Shown in pieces: positions 45,301 to 57,005 of a DNA stretch of 64,000 nt. The translations under genes were made by a program, and so were the position numbers. The notes under the pieces were generated by a model. The model saw nothing but the letters and a program-made list of their open reading frames with translations. It did no database searches and was not told the DNA's origin. Within the stretch, counting starts at the first letter, position 1, and the number at the start of each line of letters is the position of its first letter. The stretch comes from Galerina marginata (Eukaryota > Basidiomycota > Agaricomycetes > Agaricales > Galerinaceae), in contig JAECYW010000008.1 in the NCBI GenBank assembly GCA_023014335.1, positions 1,860,001-1,924,000 of the forward strand, given 5' to 3'.

Positions 45301-47049
45301 TTATAAACCCAGAACTTGGTTGAAAATTTGATTCATTGATTGATCATTCAACACCGCGGAAAAAAATTTCCCAAAAAGGAAAATTTTGACCAAATGTTTG
45401 ATTTAGGTCCCTTAACTCTATATCTGAAAAAATCATGTGACTAGCTATTTTTGTTCCTGAGATATTGACCTTTTAAGTCCAAAAATCACAAAAGCGCCAG
45501 CTTTTTTTCGACTTTTTTGCATTTTTCTCAATAAGGAAGGCAGCTAATCACATGATTTCAACAGATTCAGGGTCCTCAAATCATTTCCCACAACTTTGTT
45601 TTTTTTTCCCAAAATGGTAATTGCCAAATTGGGTAGCTTTCTAAGCATTCCATGGAATACACAGCCACAAAATTGACACCTGCCCTAAAGTTCCCACTGT
45701 ATATAACAAGTTGAACTCTGAAACTTCTTTCTTCTTTTCCTCCATCACCAATGCAGCTATTGACTTGGTTCTTTTTGCTATGGCCTCTGGCTACTCTCTA
45801 CTATCATCTGGGACATTCTCCTGGCCTCCAAGGCATCTGGTTGTGCCAGGAAATCCTCTACACTGATGTTATTACATCAGAATCCTCAATTCCTCCAAGT
45901 TAGTCTGGTTTTTAGTGAAGTACAATTGATATCTAATTCTATTTTAATGCAGAAAACTTGATATTTGAATTCTGGCATGATTCTGAGGTTGAAACAAGTA
46001 AGTTTGATCCTTTAATTTTGAACTTCATTTTTTCTAATGTTGACTTTGCAGTTCAAAAGGCAATACCCTTTAAAACTATGTTAGCATTTGACATATCTGA
46101 TACATTTGGCAATAACACATTTGACACAAGCATTATTGGCATTGAGTTTGAAATTAAAAAAAATTATTGGCATTGGCATAAAACTTTATATGGCACCAGT
46201 GTTAACATTCAATATGAAATAAATAACACTCAATGCCAAAGTCAATGTAATTTTTATTGGCAAAAAATCAAGTTGGTCTTTGAAAAAAAAATATCACGAT
46301 TTAGTAACTCTTTTATTCTTGAATTTTATGTTAGATTTATGCTTTCCATTTTGCAAATATCTGATATAATACCAAAAAAGGATCTACCTTATATTCAATG
46401 TCAAATATTAAATTTAGAATTTCAAAGAAACTGCTATTACAAACATGATTTTAGAGCTAAAATGAGTAAACTCAGAGGCCATGTGATTACTATTTATCCA
46501 TTTCCAATTTTGAGAGCTATTATATTTCCACATTTATTTACTTTGAACTTGATTTATAAATTGCTTCTAAAACCAATTTTGAAGATATTATATTGCATAG
46601 CTGAACCTATAAAATTATTAATTTCTGATACAAAACTTCAGATCATAAAGTGTTTTTTAGACATGCAAAACTATCAAATTTCCAAGGATAGAATTTTAGG
46701 GGGTGGACCTGCATATGAATTTAGCTCCAGTGAACTTGAATTATATTCTTCACAAATCAAACCTAAGGAAAAATACTTATTTGAGTCATATATACTTGAA
46801 TCAGAAAAATCATCTGTTACAGCTGATTTGTCAGATCTTGTGTTTATTTCAGGCATACCTTTGAATAATATTCTTTGTCATTTAAATATTTCTAGCTTGA
46901 AAATAATTGCAAATGCTCATGGATTGAAAGTTCATTCAAAAATGAAAAATCAGGAAATTCAAACTATGATCAGCTCACACATATGTTATTCCTGTGCTTT
47001 GTATACTTGTATTTTCAAATGTAAAAATCAAACTGAAAAATCTGAAAAG

Positions 47050-47262
47050 AAAAAGGCTAGTCATTTAAAAGCAGTGAAAAAGCACCAAATGTCAAATCCT
47101 GAAAAATATAAATCTGCTCATTTGATAGCAGTGAAAAAAAATCAAATAGCCAATTCTGAAAAATATAAATCTGACAATTTAATAGCAGTCAAAAAACACC
47201 AAATGGCTAATCCTGAAAAATATAAATCTAACCATCTGAAAGCAGTAAAAAAACATCAGATA
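47050..47262 (+). repeat. Four tandem 20-residue lysine-rich protein repeats in Hel2
   Basis: The protein repeat is of the type HLKAVKKHQMSNPEKYKSA, present about three and a half times at a 60-bp period. It lies between a cysteine-containing segment and the zinc-binding-like region. Hel1 has only a distantly similar lysine-rich stretch at this place, so the array expanded in the Hel2 lineage. Possibly a DNA- or RNA-binding basic region. Confidence 0.85.
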
Positions 47263-50200
47263 AAATTAGCAACTCAATTTCCACCTCAGCCTTTAACAGA
47301 TAAACTTCAACATACCATTATATCTGATTTTTGTAATGATATCAAACCTAACAAATTTGAAGAAACTGGCTGTGCAGTCTGTGGAAAATTAACTTTACTT
47401 ACAGAGTTACAAAAATTAGCCAATTTAAATTTAAACCTTGACATTTTATATCGACCAGGTATAACTCAAGTTGAAAGACGATCTTCTGATGATCCACTTC
47501 AAGAAATTCAAGGTCCTGTGCTTGAAAATGACTTGGATAGTATTTGTCAAACTTGTTATAAGTCTATTTCAAAAGGAAAAATTCCTGCACTTGCTTTGGC
47601 AAATGGAAAATGGTTAGGAAAAGTACCATTTGAACTTCAAAATTTATCATATGCTGAACAATTACTAATTGCACGAGTTCGTCATAATAGATGTCTTGTC
47701 AGAGTTTCATCTGGAATGCATAAAATGAGAGCTAATGCTATTTCTTTTGCAAATCCTACTCCAAAAATTTATAATATCCTTCCTCCTCCAGTTGAAGAAA
47801 TGGATGAAATTTTGGCATTTATATATACTGGACCATGCAAGCCTACAAAATCAGACTTTGAAAGAATTCCCTTGCTAGTCCGTCATAAAAAAGTAGCAGC
47901 TGCACTTGAATGGTTAAAGTTAAATCATTCTGATTATTTTGACTTGGAAATCTCATATGAAAATCTTAAAAAATATCCAGAAGATGCTCCTCCAGTTGTA
48001 ATTGACTATAAAGAATCAACTTCAAATAAAGATCCAGAATCAACTGCAGTTAATGACATGGAAGATGAAACTGGAACTGAAACTGGCCCTTGCCCATTTA
48101 TTGTTCATGGCTTAACTGGTGAAGAATATTCAACTAAAAGTCTAAAAGCATTGAAGGCTATTGCATTGAAACATCTTACTGATAATAAAAAAATACTTGC
48201 AGTTGGACATGCAAAAAATCCAGAGTCAATTTTTAATAATCCTCAGCTTTTTCCTCAAATGTTACCTTGGCTTTTTCCATATGGACTTGGTGGAATTGGC
48301 AATAATCTTCAACAAGGAAAATCTATCTCAGACATTGCACATAAAAAACATTTGCTCATGTATCATGATAAACGCTTTCAACTTGATCCTCATTTTCCAC
48401 TTATAGCATTTAATCATGAACAAATTAAAGAAAGTACTTCAGCTGGATATTTGCTTGCAGCCAAACCCAAGTTTGATAATATTTCTAAAAGACTTCTAGA
48501 CATTGATATTAATGTTCTTACAAAGTTAATCAAAAGAATGGAAGATGGTGAAAGAGTTAGTCCAGAGTCAGATGAAGAAAAACTTTGCTTTCAGTTAATT
48601 AAAGACTTGGATCATGTTGGTCAGAATGTTAAAGGTTCAATTACTACTAAAAAATATATGAGAAATGAAATTTGGGCTTTGATTTCATATTTTGGAGCAC
48701 CTTCATGGTTTATTACCTTTGCACCTGCAGATATTAAACATCCAATTTGTCTTTATTTTGCAGATCAGAATGAAAAATTTAGTCCACTGCTTAGAAATGA
48801 AAATGAAAGATTTAGACTAATTGCACACAATCCAGTAGCTGGTGCTAGATTTTTTCATTTTATGTGTGAAATGTTTATTAAACATGTACTTGGTGTTGGT
48901 AAAAATCATCCTGGTTTATATGGAAATACCAATGCATATTATGGAGCTGTTGAGCAACAAGGCCGTGTAACTTTACACATGCATATGTTACTTTGGCTAA
49001 AAAATGCTTTATCTCCACAAGAAATCAGAGACAAAATCATGGATCCAACTTCAGAGTTTCAACGTCAAATAGTAGAATATCTGGAGAGTGTACACATTGG
49101 TGAATTTTTAACAGGCTCAAAAGATGAAGTTGAAGATCAAATTAATATTGAAAAATCTGAGAATAAAAAATACCAAGATCCCACTCAAACTTTGCCTGAT
49201 GCACCACCACCACTTTGTAATAACAAAGCCTGTAAGAATTGTTCAGATTGTGAAGCTTTAGAATCTTGGTGGGAAAAATACAGAAAAATCACAGATGACT
49301 TGATCTTCAAATGTAATGTTCATACTTGTAGAAAACAATCAGACAAAAAATCAGATAAAAAGAATAGACCTGGATGCATCAATAAACATGGAAACTGTAA
49401 AGCTAGATTTCCTAGAAAAATTATAGACCAAACTGAAGTTGATCCTAAAACTGGAGCCTTGAATATAAAAAAGGGTGAAGCTTGGATTAATACTCTAACT
49501 CCTGCTTTAACATATCTTCTCAGATGCAATACTGATGTAACAAGTCTTTTATCTGGTACTGCTGTAAAACCTATTGTAGCTTATATTTCGGACTATGTGT
49601 CTAAGCCTGGATTAAAGACTTACAGTATTTTTGACACTATCAAAAGTGTGTTTACTAGAAATACTGAAATGCTTGGTGGTTCATTAGGTCAGAAAGAAAA
49701 GGCTAGAAGACTTATTACACAGACAATTAATAGTTTAACAGGAAAAATGGAAATTGGTGGTCCAATGGCTGCACTTTATTTATTAGGAAATCCAGACCAT
49801 TATACCAGCCATAAATTTGTACCAGTATACTGGAAAAATTATGTCAGAGAAGTTCTAAAATTTTGGAGATCTGAAGAAGACTTGGAATTGGAGGATACCA
49901 TTGAAGAAAAACTTGTGATTCAGAAAAATAAAGATGGTAAATATATTGGATTTTCAACAGTTCATGATTATATGTATAGACCAAAAATATTTGAACATAT
50001 AACCTTATATGAATGGGTCCAAAAAAGTTCAAGATTTAAAGCTCCAAGCTCAGTCAAACATGATAAAATTACATCTGAAGATGAATTGGATCTTTTTAAT
50101 CAAGAGTCTGATAAATTTAAAGTTATTAATTCCAACTTTGATGAAACTGCTAGTGAATATAGTGAAGATGAAGATGAACTTAATATTCATTCTGATGATG

Positions 50201-51673
50201 AATTTATTGATGAAGAAAATTTATCAGATAATGAATCTGAAACTGATATAAAGTCAGAAGTTGAAAATGATACTAGTAAAAATTCATACTTGTTTTTAAA
50301 GGAACATCCACTGTATAAAACTCACAAAGCTCACTTTGATGACAAGAAAAATAATATTATTCCTAATTTTGTGGGTGGTTCACTACCCAGATGTGATCGC
50401 GGTGATAGAGAATATTATTGTGCAACTATGTTGACTTTATTTAAACCTTGGAGATCTGGAAAAGACTTGAAACTTGAAAATTATTCTTGGGATGAGACTT
50501 TTAATACTTATAAATTTACTGAGCAGCAAGAGCTGTACATGAAAAATTTTAATGTGAGATATGAGTGCAATGATGCTAGAGATGATTTTTCTGCTCAACT
50601 TAAAAAAGACAATACTCAAGAATTATTACCTCAGTGGATGAACTCTGATGCTCTTGATGATATTGATAGTGATCATGACTTTGAAGGTGCTGAATTTGGT
50701 GATGATGAACCAGATAATGAAGAACATATTGCAAGTAAATATTCTGAACTTGGAAAAACAGGAAAACATAATTTGGCAGAAATGGAAGCTACCAGAATTA
50801 GTGTAACTGAAGCTGGTTGGCTTGATAATTCACCTAATGGTCTTGAAAACATTGACAAAAATCCTATTCAACCAGATATTATTCAACAAGGCTCAAAGTG
50901 GAAAGCCAGTGTTGATCAAGAAAGACAAAAAGTTTTGACTAAAAAGGCAAAAAATATTCCACCCAAGTCACAAAGAAATATTTCTGATCCAAATGAAAAT
51001 AATGTCCAAGTTGTCGATAGATCATACTTGCAGAAAAAATTTAAAGCAAAGTTAAAAGCTGATAGAACATTAATTAAAACAATTGTGGATGATTTTTCAC
51101 TTAATACTGAACAAGAAAGAGCTTTTAGAATTATTGCAAATCACTCAGTTGAACCTCAATCTGAACAGCTAAAAATGTACTTGGGTGGTATGGGTGGAAC
51201 TGGAAAATCACAAGTCATTAAAGCTTTAATTAAATTCTTTAAGAAGAAAAATGAATCTCATCGCATAGTTGTCCTTGGTCCAACTGGAACTTCAGCAGCA
51301 TTAATTAATGGCTCAACTTATCATTCATTTCTTGGTATAAATTCTGCTGGAAATACTGTTAATAAAATTGCACAACTTAATGGCAAACTTGAAGGTGTTG
51401 ATTATATTTTTATTGATGAAGTTTCAATGCTATCTTGTAATGATCAGTATAAAATTTCAGCTCAGCTAGGAAAGGCTTTAAATAATTTTGATCAGCCATT
51501 TGGTGGAATGAATATAATTTTTGCTGGTGATTTTGCACAATTACCACCAGTTGGAGGTCAATCATTATTCAGTGGATTTGTTGGTACACAACTTCATTCA
51601 GGTCTTAAACCAAATGGTCAGGAAGCTACTCTTGGAAAAGCATTATGGCATCAAGTAACAACTGTGGTAATAC

Positions 51674-51731
51674 TTAGAGAAAATATGCGCCAAAAATCTC
51701 AATTAGAGAAAATATGCGCCAAAAATCTCAA
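51674..51731 (+). repeat. 29-bp tandem duplication causing a frameshift in Hel2
   Basis: The 29-bp unit beginning TTAGAGAAAATATGCGCC and ending AAATCTCAA occurs twice in direct succession (51674-51702 and 51703-51731). Being 29 bp it shifts the helicase frame right after RENMRQKSQ. Deleting one copy restores QSQEDAALRKAL, matching Hel1. Confidence 0.95.
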
Positions 51732-54116
51732 AGTCAAGAAGATGCAGCTTTAAGAAAAGCACTTATAAATATGAGATATGGAAAATGTACACCTGAAGAC
51801 ATTAAATTTTTGAGAACTCTTCAGGCAGGCAAAAGAGAAAATCAACCTAAAGTCTCAGCCAAAGAATTTAGAAACATAGCAATTGTTTGTGGAAGACATA
51901 CTCAGAAAGATGAAATTAATACACTTGGGTGTCAAAGATTTGCAGATGAAACTTGACAAAAATTAACACATTTTTATTCAATTGACAAGTGGGGCAAAGA
52001 AAAAGATCCAGCTTCTAAATCCAAGTGGGGAAAATCCAAGTCTGCACCAAAGTCAAAACACAAGTCCAATGAAATTCCATTTGATGAACAACTTGAAATT
52101 TGGAAACTTAGATATGGAGCAACTGATAACTTTGCTGGAAAATTATCTTTGTGTCTTGGCATGCCTATTATGATCAGAAATAATGATGCAACTGAACTTT
52201 GTATTACCAAAGGTCAAGAGGGATTTGTAGTTGGCTGGCAAGCTGAAAGAGGTCCACATGGAAAACAAGTATTGGATACATTATTTGTCAAACTTTATAA
52301 ACCTGCAAAAACTATTAAAATTCCTGGTTTGCCAAAAAATATAGTACCTTTGGTAAAAAGCTCTAGAACTATTGAGTGCATTTTACCAAGTGATAACAAA
52401 GAAAGCATTGAACGTTCACAAGTTAATGTTTTACCAAATTTTGCTATGACAGATTATGCAAGTCAAGGAAAAACCAGACCTTATAATGTAGTTCATTTAA
52501 ATAGTTGTCATTCACACATGTCATATTATACTTGTCTTTCAAGAAGTTCAACTGCAGCAGGTACTATTATTATACAAGGATTTGATCCTAGAGTTATTAC
52601 TATGGGATGTTCTGGATATCTCAGACAGGAATTCAGAGAACATGAGCTGCTTGATGAAATTACTAGACTTAGATATGAAGGTGAATTACCAGACCATATT
52701 CAAGGAATTACAAGAAATACTTTGATTAGATCATTTCAAAATTGGAAAGGTGCTGACTTTGTACCAGAAAAAGTTGATCAACCTTTAAGATGGTCAGCCA
52801 AAGATCCATTTGATATTCTTCCAGTTGTAACTGATAGTCCTTGGCAAATAATTATTAAGTCAGAAGAGAAAAATGCTTCCAATGCAGTGATTCCTACATC
52901 TTATATTCCAGCCAAAGGAACTAATCCTTTGAAACATAAACTTGATGATTTTAATGATAAATCTAATAATATTAAAAAGGTTGGAAAAATTTCATCAACT
53001 TCAAATTCCAATGCACTTCTTGGACTTAAATGGAATAGTAAAAATTATAGTTGTGCATATGATAGTCTATTTGGAATTTTATATAATATTTGGAGATCAA
53101 GTCCAGATGAATGGTCTGAGATTTTTGAAGATATAAATGATGAATATATGGGTAGACTAGCCAATGGATTTAAAGATGTTTTTCAAAGAAATTCAACACT
53201 TGAAAATGTTAGAGATAATATTAGAGAATTTTTGCATACCAATGACTCAGAAAAATTTCCAATGGGTAAAAATAATGCTAGTGTAGCTGAACTTGCATTT
53301 GAAATTATGAAGTCTGATTCTAATAATGCTTTATCCCAGATATTCTGTGCTAATTGTGATTTTATTCATGCAGAATATTCAGATCAACTTGGATTTATTT
53401 TTGACTTGTCTTCTAGAAAAGCAACTTCAACACAAAAATGGATATCAACTTTGAATTTATCTTGTGGAGAAAAATGTCCTGAATGTTCTGAGACATTTAC
53501 ACATCAGATTGACTATACAGAAGCACCCAAGATTCTAGTGCTTGAGTATCCACTTACAAATATCAAGTCAAGTCATCAGATCAAAATAAAAGTTGGCAAT
53601 GAAGTTACTTGTCTTCAGTTGAAAGGTATAGTTTATCATGGACAAAATCACTTTACATCTAGATTTATAGATTCAGATAGAATAATTTGGTATAATGATG
53701 GGATAGAAACTGGTAAAAATTTTATTGAAGATGGTCATTTGTCAACAATAGCTGATAAAGACTTGAGAAATTGCAAAAATCAAAATCTTGTACTTGCAGT
53801 ATATGCTTAAATTAATTAACTTAGCAATGGGGTAGGTGGGTTGGCCTAATAAAAAATACTTCTGATTAAAATAACTTATAGTTTTTGATATAATAATTTA
53901 GAAAAAATAAATTCTTATATTATTCTAAACAATTAATTTGTACTTGGGGTAAGAGATATTTTAATGACTTGATCATGATAGCTAGATAGTTAGATAAAAA
54001 TCCAAAAAAGTACTGTATATTTTAATAACTTGTAATTGTGAATGCTGTTTAAAAAAATAATGGATAGAAATTTTAAAATCAATTCTAAATTTTCAAAATT
54101 TTAACTTTGGAAATTG

Positions 54117-54161
54117 AAAAGGACTCATACATGCCATGTGAAGCAATGGCCCACACCAAGT
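54117..54161 (+). other. Hel2 3' terminus
   Basis: AAAGGACTCAT, ACAT, hairpin GCCATGTGAAGCAATGGC, CCACACCAAGT. The hairpin and the final ACCAAGT are shared with the HLE family; the subterminal inverted repeat is not. The recognition of the 3' end may rest on hairpin plus ACCAAGT. Confidence 0.85.
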
Positions 54162-54540
54162 ATCTAGCTTACTGAAATCTGTATCAAGTGCGAATTCACA
54201 CAAATTTGCGCTTTTTGGCTTGTGTGAACAGGTCACATGACCTAATCAACCCTGGATACACATACCACATGAAAGCCCTGATTTTTACGAATTTTTTGAT
54301 ACCAAGATCATCAAAATTGGCCCAGTAATGGCTGAGATACAGAAACCATGCAGGGTCACAGTATGAGTGGGAGAATTTCCAACCATTGCGTTAGAAACCA
54401 TTTCTGCCTGCTATGCAGGCCGGAAAACAAGTTCTTTTACTATGTAAGAACTTGTAAAAAAAAAAAAAAAAAAAAAGGTGGCCATATTTACGTCCTCGGC
54501 ATATTCCCAACTCTCCCAGACTACTTAAGGCGAAACTGGT

Positions 54541-54923
54541 TACAAGTTCTTATGTAGTAAAAGAACTTGTTTTCTACACTTGATAGCAGAAGGAAATGGT
54601 TCCTAACGCAAACGTTCGAAATTCTCCCACTGCTATAGTGACCCTGCATGGTTTCTGTATCTCAGCCATTACTGGGCCAATTTTTATGATCTTGGTATCA
54701 AAAAAATTGTAAAAATCAGGGCCAGATTTTAGACTTGTTAGATCCGCCTCCCTTTTCTGCTTTTTTTGAGTATAAGATCATCCCAATCAGTTCAGATTTG
54801 AGCGGACTACATATTATTTACTTATTTAACATGTATTTATGTAATAACATTTCTTGAGATACTGCCTCACCCCCAAAGTAAGAACTTGTTTTTGCCATGT
54901 GCAGCAATGGCCTCTGACCAAGT
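54541..54923 (+). mobile_element. HLE-12: short element lacking the central palindrome
   Basis: TACAAGTTCTTA after T 54540, ending CTCTGACCAAGT at 54923. The stretch normally carrying CCTGGTCACGTGACCAGG is replaced by 'ggccagattttagacttg', a deletion subtype shared with HLE-14 and with both elements of HLE-15. The empty site is gaaactggt|gatagcaac. Confidence 0.85.
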
Positions 54924-55575
54924 GATAGCAACACCTACGGCCGGTCTCAAGAAACTGAAATTGAAGTTCATCGTGGAGGCTCCGACTCTGCTTCTGAGGC
55001 TGGTGTTCAAGTTGCGGATGACATATTCACAGCCCCTCCTTCTGCACCTCTCTCCTCATTTAGCCAGAAGCTTCTTCATCCGAAACATTACCCTGGGACC
55101 CCTTCTGCATTGATTGCTACCGAAAGTGGCACCAGTGGCTCTGACTTTGGAGAGACTCAGCAAAAGGCGAAGGTCACCCGGGCTTTTCGAAACTGTGACC
55201 CAGAACTTTCCGAAACCCTTGACTCCGACAATGAAGCCTTGGCAAATGATGTTGTTGAATCAAGCCCAAGGTCAGCTTCGATGAAGGTTGATAAGGGAAA
55301 GCCGAAGGCTACCAACGACGACAACACTGTCAACCCTAGCAGGGACTTCATTGATGATGAGGAGGTGGATAGAATGGCCAATGACAATGAAGATTTTATC
55401 CAACCACGTTCCACAAAGAAGGCTGGCCGACATTCACTTAGCTTTGAAGCTGAATCGAAACAACTTGGTATCCACATTCTTGGGCTAGCAGCTAAACTTG
55501 CTGCTAGACACAATAAAGACGATGATTCGGTCTTCCAAAAATGGGGCATCAACAATCCAGCAGTGTGTAGGGTTA

Positions 55576-55955
55576 ACTTGGTCAGAGGCCATTGCTGCCC
55601 ATGGCAAAAACAAGTTCTTACTTTCAAGGTAAGTCATAAATAAAGGTTATATAAGTAAATAATACATAGTCTGCTCAAATCTGAGCTGATTAGGATGTTC
55701 TTATACTCAAAAAAAGCAGAAACATGGGGTGATTCTAGCAAGCCTAATTGCGCCTGGTCACGTGACCAGGAAGGCCCTGATTTTTACAATTTTTTTGATA
55801 TCAAGATCATAAAAATTGGCCCAGTAATGGCTGAGATACAGAAACCATGCAGGGTCACTATAGCAGTGGGAGAATTTCCAACCATTGCGTTAGAAACCAT
55901 TTCCTTCTGCTATCAAGTGTAGAAAACAAGTTCTTTTACTACGTAAGAACTTGTA
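55576..55955 (-). mobile_element. HLE-13: short element at the left edge of an inverted segment
   Basis: ACTTGGTCAGAGG at 55576 to AAGAACTTGTA at 55955. The left flank (..gtagggtta) continues in frame not with its right neighbour (atcctgcaatg) but with the far end of the segment 55956-56420. It and HLE-14 are in opposite orientation, the configuration needed for inversion by recombination. It carries the palindrome, whereas HLE-14 does not. Confidence 0.85.
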
Positions 55956-56420
55956 ATCCTGCAATGACACCAGATTTTTCGCGAGCCACAGAATCAGTGC
56001 CAACATGAATGATAGCACCAAAAGCTAGGAAGTCCTTATTAAGTCGATTAACTGATGCAAGCTTTAAGACACCCAATCAGCCAAGAACAAATCTATTAAA
56101 CTCAAAGCAATACTTACAACTGCCTCAATCTGGTGCTCAGCAATAAGCAAACGGCGGACAGGATGTAGAATGACCGATTCATCCGATGCAAACTCCTCCA
56201 ACTCCTTTCTGACCTTAATTCGAAAGGCTTCTTGATCTTCATCTGACAGCTTCTTATATTCTGCATATTCAGACTCTACCAGCTGACGAAACTCATCCAC
56301 TAAAGATTTATGAATTTTATAAGCCAAGTTAACAATAATGAGAAAAGATAAGCTTACATCCTTCAATCTCTCCATCTGTGGCTACTCTGGCCCTCCATTG
56401 CTGGAATTCATTCCAAAAAT

Positions 56421-56780
56421 TACAAGTTCTTATGTAGTAAAAGAACTTGTTTTCTACACTAGATAGCAGAAGGAAATGGTTTCTAACGCAATGGTTGGAA
56501 ATTCTCCCACTGCTATAGTGACCCTGCATGGTTTCTGTATTTCAGCCATTACTGGGCCAATTTTTATGATCTTGGTATCAAAAAAATTGTAAAAATCAGG
56601 GCCAGATTTTAGACTTGTTAGAACTGCCTTATTTTTCTGCTTTTTTTGAGTATAAGATCATCCCAATCAGTTCAGATTTGAGCGGACTATGTATTATTTA
56701 CTTATTTATCCTTTATTTATAACTTATCTTAAAAGTAAGAACTTGTTTTTGCCATGCGCAGCAATGGCCTCTGACCAAGT
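56421..56780 (+). mobile_element. HLE-14: short element at the right edge of the inverted segment
   Basis: TACAAGTTCTTA after T 56420, ending CTCTGACCAAGT at 56780. Palindrome-less subtype ('ggccagattttagac'). Its right flank (cttcagctagtcgg) continues in frame from the other end of the inverted segment. Head of the 'ctacactagatagcag' subtype. Confidence 0.85.
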
Positions 56781-57005
56781 CTTCAGCTAGTCGGAAACTT
56801 ATTGAGGATCACAAGTTCCATGTCCAGGCTTTTATTGAGACTGTAACTGATAAATACAGGTATTTTTATATTCTTTTATCTGCATTTTATGCTAAGTTCT
56901 ATTGCACTAGGTCTGGCCTTGCAGATGCACGACTAAGAGAAATGTTAACGCAAAATAAGCATACTGATAAGGATTCCAGTGATGTGGTGCCACAGACTGC
57001 AGTCG

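Larger units (their letters stand above)
45751..53810 (+). pseudogene. Hel2 Rep-helicase-protease gene with one frameshift and one stop
   Basis: First exon 45751-45898 (MQLLTWFFLLWPLATLYYH, hydrophobic, signal- or anchor-like), then a GTTAGT/GCAG intron 45899-45952 and one long exon. In order: four 20-residue lysine-rich repeats, a zinc-binding-like region (ETGCAVCGKL), Rep with HUH LHMHMLLW (about 48972) and paired tyrosines AYISDYVSKPG (about 49579), an acidic linker, and a Pif1-like helicase. The helicase motifs are GGMGGTGKS at about 51184, YIFIDEVSML, AGDFAQLPP, RENMRQ, DYASQGKTR and YYTCLSRSST. A C-terminal protease-like domain follows (YSCAYDSLFGIL.. NHFTSRFI..IWYNDG). A 29-bp tandem duplication (51674-51731) shifts the frame. 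TGA at 51954-51956 is in frame after it (FADET*QKL; Hel1 has Gly there). Otherwise it is full length, so inactivation looks recent. Confidence 0.88.
45268..54161 (+). mobile_element. Hel2: complete Helitron/Helentron-like element, 8,894 bp
   Basis: Both ends are fixed by the empty site in HLE-11. The 5' end is TATGAGTCCTTT with an immediate hairpin. The 3' end has AAAGGACTCAT (11-bp inverted match to the 5' end), a 4-nt spacer, GCCATGTGAAGCAATGGC and CCACACCAAGT. Insertion is after T with no duplication. The element holds a 480-bp leader, one gene (45751-53810) and a 350-bp AT-rich 3' region. Asymmetrical inverted repeats plus a 3' hairpin are the known signature of Helentron/Helitron2 elements. 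Confidence 0.88.
44280..54456 (-). mobile_element. HLE-11: element in a LINE poly(A) tail, itself split by Hel2
   Basis: ACTTGGTCAGAGG at 44280 to AAGAACTTGTA at 54456, with Hel2 occupying 45268-54161. The HLE parts are 44280-45267 (tail, head, part of the middle) and 54162-54456 (rest of the middle and a head). Its insertion site is inside an A-run at the end of a LINE relic. Removing Hel2 gives ttttagcat|atctagctt, the normal middle sequence of the family. Confidence 0.9.

Noticed and set aside
55157..55627. 156-residue minus-strand frame in the decayed gene
   Set aside because: Antisense of a Ser/Asp-rich coding exon whose plus-strand frame continues across several junctions; it also reads into HLE-13.
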